64,000 nucleotides of DNA from Calothrix sp. FI2-JRJ7. GTDB lineage: Bacteria > Cyanobacteriota > Cyanobacteriia > Cyanobacteriales > Nostocaceae. The notes beneath the pieces are model-generated. The model worked only from the letters and a program-made list of their open reading frames with translations, did no database searches and was not told the origin of the DNA. Positions 53,251 through 62,537 of this stretch are shown here, in pieces. The DNA lies in contig JAHHGX010000080.1 in the NCBI GenBank assembly GCA_019359675.1, positions 62,001 through 126,000 on the forward strand. Direction: 5' to 3'. The position numbers were made by a program, and so were the translations under genes. How positions within the stretch are numbered: the first letter of the stretch is position 1; every line of letters starts with the position of its first letter.

Positions 53251-53623
53251 CACTATTAACAAGAACCAAATTTTGGGATTCATGAGTATAGTTTCAAATT
53301 TTACCAACTTATGAATGATGCCATCTTCTACGCTTGCGCCATAACCAGAAGAGACGAAGCGAGTACTGTTAGCACAACCGGGCAACATAAGAGGTAGCGA
53401 AAACCTGAGCAGTAACGATGTTCAACGTTACGGCAATGAAATACCTAACCGTTGTAGGTGTGTATTTGGTTTTCAAGGTTCAGAGCCAGATTTGCGGGTG
53501 CCGACGTATTAGGAAGTCGGCGCCTGCAAATAGCTGGTTGAGCGATGGCTAAACACCATCATCTAAAAAGCTAGCACAAAATTAGCCATTTTGCTACATA
53601 CTGGCTATACAGAAACAGCTACT
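53251..53623. other. Intergenic stretch
   Basis: No supported gene. Contains short dyads around GCCGAC...GTCGGC (53500-53520) only. Confidence 0.4.
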
Positions 53624-53668
53624 AAAAAACTTCACCCTCCGCAGGATTTGGCAGAGGGTGAGGTTTTT
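53624..53668 (-). terminator. Rho-independent terminator
   Basis: CTTCACCCTC and GAGGGTGAG with A-rich and T-rich flanks form a strong bidirectional terminator, about 75 bp beyond the stop of the ribbon-helix-helix gene. Confidence 0.75.
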
Positions 53669-53740
53669 CTGAATGAAGTAAGCCTTGAAGTTTGGCTACT
53701 ATTCCTTCTAACTCAGCCTTCAATCGCTGGTTCTCCGAAG

Positions 53741-53998
53741 CTAGCTCGCTTGTAACTTTCCCAGCTGCTCTTCAATAACTAAAACTTTTTTGGCTAGCTC
53801 GTTAAAGCTATTGATATCAACCACATTAGAAGAGGATTTTATTTTAGAGAGACGAGATTTTATATAAGATTCAATATCCTCTGTTAGTGTCATACCTTCC
53901 GCTTCTAAAAAATTTTTGTACTCTTTGAGTAAATTCTCGTCTAGCCGAACACTCAACTGCCCAACTTTTCTCCTAGAAACTGGTTTTGTCATATTCAT
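53741..53998 (-). CDS. Ribbon-helix-helix DNA-binding protein
   Basis: 85 residues. KVGQLSVRLDENLLKEYKNF followed by LEAEGMTLTEDIESYIKSRL is a CopG/ParD-type RHH domain, and a coiled coil follows (VIEEQLGKLQA). After the stop, the -1 frame continues the coiled coil (ELASENQRLKAELEGIVAKL, about 40 more residues), so the present stop may reflect a recent frameshift. Divergent promoter region with repeated TAGCCA boxes suggests autoregulation. Candidate plasmid-type partition or copy-control protein. Confidence 0.82.
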   Translation of the reverse strand: MNMTKPVSRRKVGQLSVRLDENLLKEYKNFLEAEGMTLTEDIESYIKSRLSKIKSSSNVVDINSFNELAKKVLVIEEQLGKLQAS

Positions 53999-54031
53999 AC
54001 TCCGTTATTACAACAATAATAAGTCATAGTC

Positions 54032-54137
54032 TAGCCACTGGCTATTTATATTGTTATCACTTAATCTAGCCAAATAGTTATTGTGACCAAAAAAGTCTAA
54101 CCAATGTCTTGACAATAAGCTAGCCATTAGTTAGACT
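54032..54137. promoter_or_regulatory. TAGCCA-box operator region and rightward promoter
   Basis: TAGCCA-C-TGGCTA (54032-54044) is a perfect dyad; further TAGCCA boxes are at 54067 and 54121. A rightward promoter is readable: TTGACA (54109-54114), 17 bp, TAGACT (54132-54137), with one TAGCCA box inside the spacer. Fits repression by the divergent RHH protein. Confidence 0.65.
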
Positions 54138-54214
54138 CAATTTAAATACAGTTAAACGGAAAACCTGGCGCCAGCCAAGGGCAAGCAAAATTTATACTCA
54201 CCAGGATTTTAGCA

Positions 54215-54544
54215 ATGAAAATCCGCTCACAAACAGAACTTGGAGCAACAAAACTCTCTGAGTTAAAAGAAATTACTTACTCGCTCAATGTCGAGTCAAC
54301 ATACGACGCGCGCTTAAAAAACTGGATAGATACGCCAGATACTCGGCACCATGCCCAGAACATTGAAGTTAAAGAGGCGCCAACCACAACTTCCAACACC
54401 ACGGAAGAATCCGCACCTTCTAATAAGAAGGTAGAAGCTAAAGTAAAAACCTGGGCTAACTGTCGTTTATTTGGGCTTTTTCACAACGATGGAAGTGGTA
54501 GCAATAAAGTAGCGTGCAAACATCATAATTATATTAGTCGGTAA
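54215..54544 (+). CDS. Hypothetical protein
   Basis: 109 residues downstream of the TAGCCA-regulated promoter. The N-terminal part (KIRSQTELGATKLSELKEIT) is helical; the middle is Thr/Ser-rich low complexity; two Cys lie in the C-terminal part (WANCRLFGLFHND, KVACKHHNYI). No family recognised. Runs up to the tandem repeat array. Confidence 0.6.
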   Translation: MKIRSQTELGATKLSELKEITYSLNVESTYDARLKNWIDTPDTRHHAQNIEVKEAPTTTSNTTEESAPSNKKVEAKVKTWANCRLFGLFHNDGSGSNKVACKHHNYISR

Positions 54545-54549
54545 GTTTT

Positions 54550-55925
54550 TGAATTAATCCTAGCGTATCGATGCTCGATAATCGTATTGCCAATTAGCTG
54601 AAACCCTTGCTGTGCCTTGCATCTTCTCATTACAATTGCGCTATATTCAACGTAAATTGCATGAGTTTCCGCATAATCAAATACCAAAATCAGCACAATC
54701 AATGTCGAATACTCATCCATATAATCGACAATTGATTTAATTAATTCTAGCGTTCCCATGCTCGATAACTGTATTGCCAATTAGGCTCAAACCCTTGCTG
54801 TGCCTTGCATCTTCTCATTACAATTGCGCTATATTCAACGTAAATTGCATGAGTTTCCGCATAATCAAATACCAAAATCAGCATAATCCATATCGAATAT
54901 CCATCGATATTAATCGATACTTTATTCAACATATTCTAGCGTATCGATGCTCGATAACCTTATTACCAATTAGGCTCAAACCCTTGCTGTACCTTGCATC
55001 TCCTTATTGCAATTGCGCTATATTTCCGCGCAAATCACAATAGTTTCCGCAGAAATTAAGTACCAAAATCAGCATAATCGATATCGAATATCCATCGATA
55101 TTAATCGATAATTAATTCAACATATTCTAGCGTTTTATGCTCAATAATCGTATTGCCAATTATGCTCAAACCCTTGCTGTGCCTTGCATCTCCTTATTGC
55201 AATTGCGCTATATTTCGAGCGAATCCATGAGTTTCCGCATAATCAAATATCAAAATCAGCACAATCAATGCCGAATATTCATGGATTAACATCGATAATT
55301 GATTTAATTAATTCTAGCGTTCCCATGCTCGATAACTGTATTGCCAATTAGCTAGAACCCTTGCTGTGACTTGCATCTCCTTATAACAATTGCGCTATAT
55401 TCAACGCAAATCGCATGAGTTTCCGCATAATCAAATATCAAAATCAGCATAATCAATGCCGAATATTCATGGATTAACATCGATAATTGATTTAATTAAT
55501 TCTAACGTTCCCATGCTCAATAATCGTATTGCCAATTATGCTCAAACCCTTGCTGTGCCTTGCATCTTCTCATTACAATTGTCCTATATTTAACGTAAAT
55601 TGCATGAGTTTCCGCATAATCAAATACCAAAATCAGCATAATCCATATCGAATATCCATCGATATTAATCGATACTTTATTCAACATATTCTAGCGTATC
55701 GATGCTCGATAATCATATTGCCAATTAGGCTCAAACCCTTGCTGTACCTTGCATCTCCTTATTGCAATTGCGCTATATTTCCGCGCAAATCACAATAGTT
55801 TCCGCAGAAATTAAGTACCAAAATCAGCATAATCCATATCGAATATCCATCGATATTAATCGATAATTTATTCAATTAATTCTAGCGTTTTATGCTCAAT
55901 AATCGTATCGCCAATTAGGCTCGAT
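54550..55925. repeat. Eight tandem ~189-bp repeats
   Basis: Units anchored on (T)CTAGCG recur at about 54560, 54747, 54936, 55127, 55314, 55502, 55691 and 55882. Spacing is 187-191 bp, not a multiple of three. Each unit holds TTGCCAATTA, CCCTTGCTGT-CTTGCATCT and GAGTTTCCGCATAATCAAAT, plus AT-rich dyads such as ATCGATATTAATCGAT. Three variants after the anchor (TATCGATG, TCCCATG, TTTTATG) show that units 2-4 were duplicated as units 6-8. Open frames within are by-products of the repetition. It resembles an origin or centromere-like site more than a gene. Confidence 0.88.
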
Positions 55926-56024
55926 TAAAATACTATAAACTATAGTACATTTGCTCAAAAAAGCTCTTGCCTTATCTTTATATAACCGATAAAGTAAGTT
56001 AAGAAGATAAAAAACTCCAAACGT

Positions 56025-56186
56025 ATGCCAAAAAATAAATTTCTGGCCCAAGCCACATCTGTTAGGTTCCTTCCACATCAGTTGGAACAGTTAGAAAATA
56101 TATCTGAGGAGTACAAGATGAGTATAGCTGCACTTATCCGCGAGGCAGTGAAAGAATTTTGCGAACATAAAAAAGCTTCTGCTTAG
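56025..56186 (+). CDS. Short ribbon-helix-helix protein
   Basis: 53 residues (MPKNKFLAQATSVRFLPHQL, then EQLENISEEYKMSIAALIRE). The SVRFLP beta strand and two helices match a minimal CopG/Arc-like RHH DNA-binding protein. It starts about 100 bp right of the tandem repeats. No good ribosome binding site is visible. Candidate binder of the repeat array. Confidence 0.72.
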   Translation: MPKNKFLAQATSVRFLPHQLEQLENISEEYKMSIAALIREAVKEFCEHKKASA

Positions 56187-56399
56187 AGCGTCATAGCTTT
56201 TACAGCAACCCGACTACAACTAAACAGAAAGCAAGCAAATATAAGTTATTTTAACGATGATGACACAGCTAGAGACTTTTGTGAATAGCTACAAACACTA
56301 CTTGACGTTTGGAAGACTATACCAACTACCTCTAAAAGACTGCGAGGTTTGTTGGATTAAGGCGCAAAGCTCGCCACGGGGACACTCCCTGGTGGCAGA

Positions 56400-56540
56400 C
56401 TTTGCACCGACACCAGAACAGAAAGTCAGCCTTTTTGAAATCCCTAACAACTTAGATGGAGAACCGTTATCTAAAGAAGATGTCGAGAAGTTGATTGAGT
56501 AGATTGTTAAGAACTCGGAATCTATTAGTTGACAAAACTC
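56400..56540 (+). pseudogene. Fragment of the SH3/KOW-like gene
   Basis: Encodes TPEQKVSLFEIPNNLDGEPL followed by SKEDVEKLIE, then a stop and IVKNSESIS. It nearly duplicates residues of the minus-strand gene at 49806-51212 (TPAQKVSLFEIPNNLDGESL). Only about 45 codons remain, so it is a duplicated, inactive piece. Confidence 0.75.
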
Positions 56541-56695
56541 ATACCAATTTTTTGTGAAGCTGCATAGAAACGATGCTTATATAGCAAGGCTTTTAGCCAA
56601 CTGATTATGTGTAGCTTCGTATTAAAATGGTATCAGGTCACAATCGAAGATTTTCACACATTTTTTTCAAAAAATTTCGACCTAATACCCAGGAG

Positions 56696-56914
56696 GTGAA
56701 TGCTATTAAACGACTAGAGCCATTTGATGAATTAGCCGAATACGAGCAATTGATGAAAGATTGCAAGCGGCTTCTAAGCGAAATCAGCCGACAAGCCTAT
56801 CGTATGTTGCTACTACGAAAAACCAAAAAACTTTATGGAAAGCTGCGTGCAATACAAAGCAAACTGAACCACCAAAACAAGGTAAATTTTTACTGGGTAT
56901 ACCAAGAAATTTGA
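56696..56914 (+). CDS. Small helical hypothetical protein
   Basis: 72 residues with GTG start at 56696 preceded by CCAGGAG; the frame is open back to an ATG at 56627, but that start has no ribosome binding site. VNAIKRLEPFDELAEYEQLM followed by KDCKRLLSEISRQAYRMLLL suggests a coiled coil. Unknown function. The ATG at 56700 is in another frame and stops at once. Confidence 0.45.
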   Translation: MNAIKRLEPFDELAEYEQLMKDCKRLLSEISRQAYRMLLLRKTKKLYGKLRAIQSKLNHQNKVNFYWVYQEI

Positions 56915-57038
56915 TGGTTGCACTGCGAGTATGCTTCGCTGAAACCGCAGCTATTCAATTTTGGGAATATTTTGAAGACTGGGAATGTGTGTCCCAGCAC
57001 CAAACAGTAATCACTTAAATCACTTCAACCTTAAATAT

Positions 57039-59423
57039 ATGACCATTCAAAATCAAAGTCAACCGAAACAAAATTACTCATCAGCTGCTAAAAAGCCTAT
57101 GCTCCCTATCCTATGGGTACCGTCTATTATTGAAGCGGGTGATTTATTTGGCAGATTTGAGCTTATACAGCATTCACAAGCGTCATCCATAACCGATATA
57201 CCAACGGGAGTACATTACATATATATTTCACCATCCACATCAGAAGCAGATGTAAAAAATATCATCTGGCACCTTAATGAAAATAAATGTATTTGTAGTG
57301 TCTATTGTTCAGAGACAAATTTACATGATTTTCTTAAACATGACTCTACAATCCTTGAAGAGGTAGTAAAGACAATAACTAGTTTTGATATCCCTTCTGA
57401 AGTGTGGATTGAGCAAAGAAATAATGTGCGAATCAGTGAACGAGAAGCCCGTCAGATAGCAAAAATTGCTTATTTATTACCGGAAGATAAAAAGAGTGCA
57501 GAACTAGCTACACTTAGAGAAAGATGCAGGTGTAGTAGCTTCGATTGGAATAGGTATATGGAATCTCTAGAAAGTCGATTTATAAAAGAGGTTGAAAAGC
57601 GAACTGGTGTAAACCCTGAAGAAGAATGGATTAACAACCAGATTGAACTATTAATTCAGGAAACTGACAAAACTAAAGCAGTTTTGATTAAGAGAGAGCT
57701 TTATAAGAAAGGTATCGGTAGAGCAGATATTAAGGATTTACTTGATAACCGCAATGCTAAGGAAGATAAGAAGTTAACTATTTATTCAGCAAGTGAGTTT
57801 GAAGCGCTAAATTTAACAGGTGTCAAATATTTGATACCTGGTATTGTGCAATATAAAGGAGTAACTTTATTTGGAGGTAATACAGGCATAGGTAAGACTC
57901 GGTTAGCCTATGACATGGCGGCATGTGTGATATACAATGAACCATTTCTTGATGAAAAGCCGAATGAGACAGGGAATGTTTTGTTTATTAACAGTCCATC
58001 TGAAATGATTCTTGATGAAGTTAAAGAATACTTTTTTGATAGAGGAATACTGGGGAGTGGTAAATACTCGGTAATTACTGATTTTACTATGCATAAGCTT
58101 GAAGCACTTAAAACAGCAATCAATGATGGTACTTTATCTAACTTAAAGTTAATTGTTGCTGATAGCCTTATAGGGATACTCAAGGCCACAGATGCCAATC
58201 TTGATGAAAACTCAGATAAAGCGGGAATAATGATTACTCAACTTAAGCAATTCAGTGAAGAAGTGGGCATACCTATTGTGCTTCTACACCACACCAGCAA
58301 AGACAAAGAAGCTAGAGGTGTGAACAGATTTAGGGGTCATTCTTCAATAGTAGGTAATTCAAACTGTGCATGGTTGTTGAGTGGTAGTCCAAATTCAAGT
58401 CATAAACACCTTACCAATGAAAAGAGCCGCTCTATATCTACCAATAAGAAGGTGTATGTAGATAACTCCGGTAAATGGCATTTATCTGAAGTTAATGCAG
58501 AAGACTCAATCAATAAAAACACTTTTGATAGAGTGGTTGAGTTTATGCAAACTACTGACGCTACTAAGAAATACACACAGTCTGAAATACTCAAAAGCAT
58601 TGGATGTAATCAAAATACTCTTAAATCGGCGCTGAAATATGGAGTAGATAGAAACTATCTAAATAAAGAGTTTTGTAAAAAAGATAACCGATGTAGGTTT
58701 TATTGGTTAGTTGAAAATAATATTACCCCCCCCTCTCCTAATGATAGTGTGGTGGCTTCAACCTATCCAACTGAAAGTGTTGATACACAAGCATTTGAAA
58801 ATACATTGACGATAGGTTGTAATAAGGTTGAAGATAGGGTGACACTAAATGAACAACCTAATAATCAAATATTTGAAGGCATTGCCACACAAGCTTTCAA
58901 ACTAAATACAGAGATAGGTTGTAGCAATGACACACCCATAGGGAGGGGGGCTAACAATAATTTAGACAATCAAAATACTGTGTATTCAAATTATGAAAAT
59001 AATCTAGTAAATACACTTACTAATTTTAGTGAAACATTGGTGCCGAACTCCGAACCATCAGAGGTGCCAACTCAAACCATCGTAGCTATTCAAAGCAAAC
59101 CACTAGAGGCGCAAATTAGTGTTAAAACACCACAAACCGCACCACAAGACAATAATACCGCAAGCGAAGCATCAAAACAGATTTGTGATAAAACACCTAA
59201 ACAACCGGATAAGCCAAAGTCTATTAATATAAACTCGCGTGTTGTAATTAATGACTCAGACTACGGGAATGAGGTTTATGTAGTTGTTGGCGGGGATGGG
59301 CGTCCAATGTGGACAGTACAAAAAGAAGAGTTAGCAAAGCAAAAGAAACAAAGCAATGCCGATCTGATTGAAATTAACGCTAGCAAGGTAATTAAATTAG
59401 AACCAGTGGGTGATGGTTCGTAG
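57039..59423 (+). CDS. RepA/DnaB-like AAA ATPase of a mobile element
   Basis: 794 residues from ATG 57039 (an in-frame ATG lies at 56985). The N-terminal 250 residues are helical with no clear motif. A RecA-like hexameric-helicase core follows: Walker A FGGNTGIGKT near 277-287, KLIVADSLIGILK as Walker B near 370, and VGIPIVLLHHTSKDKEARGV with GHSSIVGNSNCAWLLSGS. This is the RepA/AAA_25 type used for replication initiation by plasmids and satellites. A winged-helix-like segment (YTQSEILKSIGCNQNTLKSA) precedes a long low-complexity, Asn/Thr-rich tail and a short basic C-terminal domain. GGCGCC is absent from the whole gene. Confidence 0.82.
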   Translation: MTIQNQSQPKQNYSSAAKKPMLPILWVPSIIEAGDLFGRFELIQHSQASSITDIPTGVHYIYISPSTSEADVKNIIWHLNENKCICSVYCSETNLHDFLKHDSTILEEVVKTITSFDIPSEVWIEQRNNVRISEREARQIAKIAYLLPEDKKSAELATLRERCRCSSFDWNRYMESLESRFIKEVEKRTGVNPEEEWINNQIELLIQETDKTKAVLIKRELYKKGIGRADIKDLLDNRNAKEDKKLTIYSASEFEALNLTGVKYLIPGIVQYKGVTLFGGNTGIGKTRLAYDMAACVIYNEPFLDEKPNETGNVLFINSPSEMILDEVKEYFFDRGILGSGKYSVITDFTMHKLEALKTAINDGTLSNLKLIVADSLIGILKATDANLDENSDKAGIMITQLKQFSEEVGIPIVLLHHTSKDKEARGVNRFRGHSSIVGNSNCAWLLSGSPNSSHKHLTNEKSRSISTNKKVYVDNSGKWHLSEVNAEDSINKNTFDRVVEFMQTTDATKKYTQSEILKSIGCNQNTLKSALKYGVDRNYLNKEFCKKDNRCRFYWLVENNITPPSPNDSVVASTYPTESVDTQAFENTLTIGCNKVEDRVTLNEQPNNQIFEGIATQAFKLNTEIGCSNDTPIGRGANNNLDNQNTVYSNYENNLVNTLTNFSETLVPNSEPSEVPTQTIVAIQSKPLEAQISVKTPQTAPQDNNTASEASKQICDKTPKQPDKPKSININSRVVINDSDYGNEVYVVVGGDGRPMWTVQKEELAKQKKQSNADLIEINASKVIKLEPVGDGS

Positions 59424-59516
59424 TATCGGCACCAGTGGACGCTTCAAGCCGTTAATGGCTAACAGAAAAAACGAATTGTTGAGACTACTCTAAACAAAAA
59501 GAATTCTACAAAGCCT

Positions 59517-59666
59517 ATGACCATCAAAACAGCTCGCGTAATCTTGCGGGAAACCGCAACTCTTTATGCAAAAATAAAACATCTACCGCGCGAGCAAGTA
59601 AAATTCTACTTACAAAACATCGACTCTATCGACTTAGACAATTTCCCGATTCCAGACAAGCAATAA
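59517..59666 (+). CDS. Small hypothetical protein
   Basis: 49 residues (MTIKTARVILRETATLYAKI, then KHLPREQVKFYLQNIDSIDL). It reads as a coherent helical protein with a start and stop, 93 bp after the helicase gene and about 50 bp before the nifJ fragment. Too short for family recognition; codon use looks normal. Confidence 0.45.
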   Translation: MTIKTARVILRETATLYAKIKHLPREQVKFYLQNIDSIDLDNFPIPDKQ

Positions 59667-59735
59667 CTTCCCAGCAAGTAAGGCTTTCGCGCTTAACTCT
59701 GTATTGTAAAGCATTCAAAAGAGTTTACACCCGCA

Positions 59736-62123
59736 ATGGTAAAAGCTGTTTTCGATAACTTAGCGAGCGAACAGCCAAAAAATCACTTTACCGTTGGTAT
59801 TAATGATGATGTTAGTTATACTTCACTACCTTTAAATACTAACTTTTCTACCGAGTCAGATAAAGTAGTTCGTGCGATGTTCTACGGACTTGGTTCTGAT
59901 GGTACTGTCGGCGCCAATAAAAACTCTATCAAAATTATTGGCGAAGAAACAGATAATTATGCTCAGGGTTACTTTGTCTATGACTCCAAAAAATCAGGTT
60001 CGATGACAGTATCCCACTTACGGTTTGGTAGTACACCTATTCGTTCAACGTATCTGATCGACAAAGCTAATTTTATTGGCTGTCATCAATGGGTATTTTT
60101 GGAGAGAGTCAATATTCTCAAAGACGCTAATAATGGCGCCACTTTTTTAGTTAACAGTCCTTACGATAGTAATTCTGTATGGGAACACATCCCAACATCA
60201 GTTCAACAGCAAATTATTGATAAGCAACTCAAACTCTATGTTATTGATGCAAATAAAGTTGCCCGTAATAGCGGTATGGGTGGACGCATTAACACTATTA
60301 TGCAGGTTTGCTTCTTTGCTTTAGCGAGTGTACTACCCCAAGACGAAGCTATCGCCAAAATTAAACAAGCTATAGAAAAAACTTACAGTAAAAAAGGCGC
60401 CGATGTAGTTCGTAAGAATTTAGATGCAGTTGATAACACCCTAAATAACCTCCAAAAAGTAGATATCCCTAATTTAGTCCATAATCAAAAACCACAAATC
60501 CAAACTTTAGTAAGTGCGCCTGAGTTTGTTCGCGATGTACTTGGTAAAATGATGATTTGGGAAGGCGATAATTTACCTGTGAGTGCATTACCCGCAGATG
60601 GCACTTTCCCCACGGGTACAGCTAAATGGGAAAAACGCGACGTAGCAGAAAATATACCAGTATGGGATACAAACTTGTGCATCCAATGCAGTAAATGCGT
60701 TATAGTTTGTCCTCATGCGGCAATACGTAGTAAAGCTTATGACCCAAATGAGTTAATTAAGGCGCCTGCAACTTTCAAGTCAACTAATGCTAAAGACAAA
60801 GACTTTGCTGGTGATAAATTTACCATTCAAGTGGCGCCATCAGATTGTACAGGATGCGGTATATGTGTTGAAGTATGTCCAGCTAGAGACAAACAGCAAC
60901 CCGAACGCAAAGCGATAAATATGGAACCACAATTACCTTTGCGTACACAAGAATCTGAAAATTGGGATTTCTTTTTAAACTTACCCCTACCCGACCGTAC
61001 TAAACTCAAATTAAACCAAATTCGTCAGCAACAATTCCAAGAACCATTATTTGAATTTTCTGGCGCCTGTGGAGGATGTGGTGAAACTCCCTACTTAAAA
61101 CTATTAACACAACTATTTGGCGATAGAGCAATGATAGCCAACGCCACAGGATGCTCATCTATATATGGAGGAAACCTACCAACAACTCCTTGGACAAAAA
61201 ATGCTGAAGGTAGAGGACCTGCTTGGTCGAATAATTTATTTGAAGATAACGCGGAATTTGGCTTTGGTTTTCGTCTTGCTTTAGATAAACACGCAGAATA
61301 TGCAGCAGAGTTATTAAAAAAATGGGGAGAAGCAGGAGACAAAGAGTTAGTAAAATCAATATTAAACGCTTCGCAAAACACCGAAGCTGATATATACGAA
61401 CAACGTCAACGAGTAGAAGTATTAAAGCAAAAGCTTGAAAATGCCAGCCATCTAAAATCCCTTGCTGATTATCTGGTTCGTAAAAGCGTTTGGATAGTAG
61501 GTGGTGACGGATGGGCGTATGATATAGACTTTGGTGGACTCGACCATATACTCGCTAGTGGTCGCAATGTAAATGTCCTAGTAATGGACACAGAAGTATA
61601 TTCTAATACAGGTGGACAATCATCCAAATCAACACCTAAAGGCGCCGTTGCCAAATTTGCAGCTAGTGGTAAACCTGCGGCAAAAAAAGACCTCGGTTTA
61701 ATTGCTATGACCTACGGTAATATATATGTCGCTAGCGTTGCAATAGGCGCCCGTGATGAGCATACGCTCAAAGCTTTTATTGAAGCAGAAGCATATGATG
61801 GGCCATCATTGATAATTGCTTACAGTCACTGTATTGCCCACGGTATCAACATGACAACAGCAATGAGCCACCAAAAAAGCCTCGTTGATAGTGGACGCTG
61901 GTTATTATATCGCTACAACCCCGACCTACTCAAACAAGGTAAAAAACCTTTATTGCTAGACATGCAAAAACCCAAACACCCTGTAGAGCAATCAATGTAT
62001 CAAGAAAACCGCTTCAAAATGTTGACTAAATCTAAACCCGAACTAGCCAAACGCTTACTCAACGAAGCTCAAGCCGAAGTTAACGCGCGTTGGAAAATGT
62101 ATGAATATCTAGCTCAATTGTAG
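59736..62123 (+). CDS. nifJ: Pyruvate:ferredoxin (flavodoxin) oxidoreductase, N-terminally truncated
   Basis: 795 residues against about 1,190 for full NifJ. The enzyme oxidises pyruvate to acetyl-CoA and CO2 and reduces ferredoxin or flavodoxin, in cyanobacteria feeding nitrogenase or fermentation. Present: two [4Fe-4S] motifs (CIQCSKCVIVCP and CTGCGICVEVCP), the ACGGCGETPYLKLL cluster segment, TPP-binding GCSSIYGGN and VGGDGWAYDIDFGGLDH, and DTEVYSNTGGQSS. Missing: the first 400 or so residues with the pyruvate-binding domain. Similarity begins around SKEFTPAMVKAV, a few codons before the annotated ATG, with unrelated sequence upstream. Either a pseudogene or the 3' part of a gene interrupted by an element. 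Confidence 0.92.
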   Translation: MVKAVFDNLASEQPKNHFTVGINDDVSYTSLPLNTNFSTESDKVVRAMFYGLGSDGTVGANKNSIKIIGEETDNYAQGYFVYDSKKSGSMTVSHLRFGSTPIRSTYLIDKANFIGCHQWVFLERVNILKDANNGATFLVNSPYDSNSVWEHIPTSVQQQIIDKQLKLYVIDANKVARNSGMGGRINTIMQVCFFALASVLPQDEAIAKIKQAIEKTYSKKGADVVRKNLDAVDNTLNNLQKVDIPNLVHNQKPQIQTLVSAPEFVRDVLGKMMIWEGDNLPVSALPADGTFPTGTAKWEKRDVAENIPVWDTNLCIQCSKCVIVCPHAAIRSKAYDPNELIKAPATFKSTNAKDKDFAGDKFTIQVAPSDCTGCGICVEVCPARDKQQPERKAINMEPQLPLRTQESENWDFFLNLPLPDRTKLKLNQIRQQQFQEPLFEFSGACGGCGETPYLKLLTQLFGDRAMIANATGCSSIYGGNLPTTPWTKNAEGRGPAWSNNLFEDNAEFGFGFRLALDKHAEYAAELLKKWGEAGDKELVKSILNASQNTEADIYEQRQRVEVLKQKLENASHLKSLADYLVRKSVWIVGGDGWAYDIDFGGLDHILASGRNVNVLVMDTEVYSNTGGQSSKSTPKGAVAKFAASGKPAAKKDLGLIAMTYGNIYVASVAIGARDEHTLKAFIEAEAYDGPSLIIAYSHCIAHGINMTTAMSHQKSLVDSGRWLLYRYNPDLLKQGKKPLLLDMQKPKHPVEQSMYQENRFKMLTKSKPELAKRLLNEAQAEVNARWKMYEYLAQL

Positions 62124-62201
62124 GTTGGATGGAGGCTTTGCGGAACCCAACATATATATATAGTTAATGTTGGGTTCCGCTGTCGCTCCACCCAACCTAC
62201 A
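62121..62201. repeat. Inverted CCACCCAACC-type repeat after nifJ
   Basis: GTAGGTTGGATGGAGGC and GCGGAACCCAACAT are mirrored by ATGTTGGGTTCCGC and CTCCACCCAACCTAC around a TATATATATA centre. A long imperfect hairpin directly after the stop codon, probably also a terminator, and a full member of the repeat family seen near cas4-cas6. Confidence 0.75.
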
Positions 62202-62203
62202 TA

Positions 62204-62476
62204 TTACTCTTCGGCGCCTGCTGTAAAGGCAGTTGTCTTGCCGCGTTTTCCAAGAATTTCACCTCGCAGCTGGTCGGGGGTGATACCTCTTTTTTCAGCA
62301 AGGTATTTTATCCGTTGTTCAATATCTGGTATTCGTTCATTGAGTTTTTCGGATAGTAAGCTTTGTGCTTGCTGGACTCTGGTACGGTTGCTTAGTTCCG
62401 CATCAATATCTAGCAGGTCATCAAAAAATTCTCCCAAAGCTGGGATTTGTAAGCGCTCTTCTCGGCGTTGATTCAT
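62204..62476 (-). CDS. Small hypothetical protein, paralogue of the gene at the right edge
   Basis: 90 residues (RREERLQIPALGEFFDDLLD, then RVQQAQSLLSEKLNERIPDI and RGITPDQLRGEILGKRGKTT). Helical, ending in a conserved GKRGKTTAFTAGAEE tail. The gene cut by the right window edge encodes the same pattern, so these are paralogues flanking DAHP synthase. Function unknown; the size suggests a small DNA-binding or adaptor protein. Confidence 0.75.
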   Translation of the reverse strand: MNQRREERLQIPALGEFFDDLLDIDAELSNRTRVQQAQSLLSEKLNERIPDIEQRIKYLAEKRGITPDQLRGEILGKRGKTTAFTAGAEE

Positions 62477-62537
62477 TGTAAAGGTAAATTAAACACCTTT
62501 ACTATTGAATCAAACATGTGACAAATTGGAATCGGTA

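Noticed and set aside
54550-55925. Open frames of 60-90 codons in the tandem 189-bp repeats
   Set aside because: The repeat period is not a multiple of three and the frames occur on both strands; they are explained by repetition.
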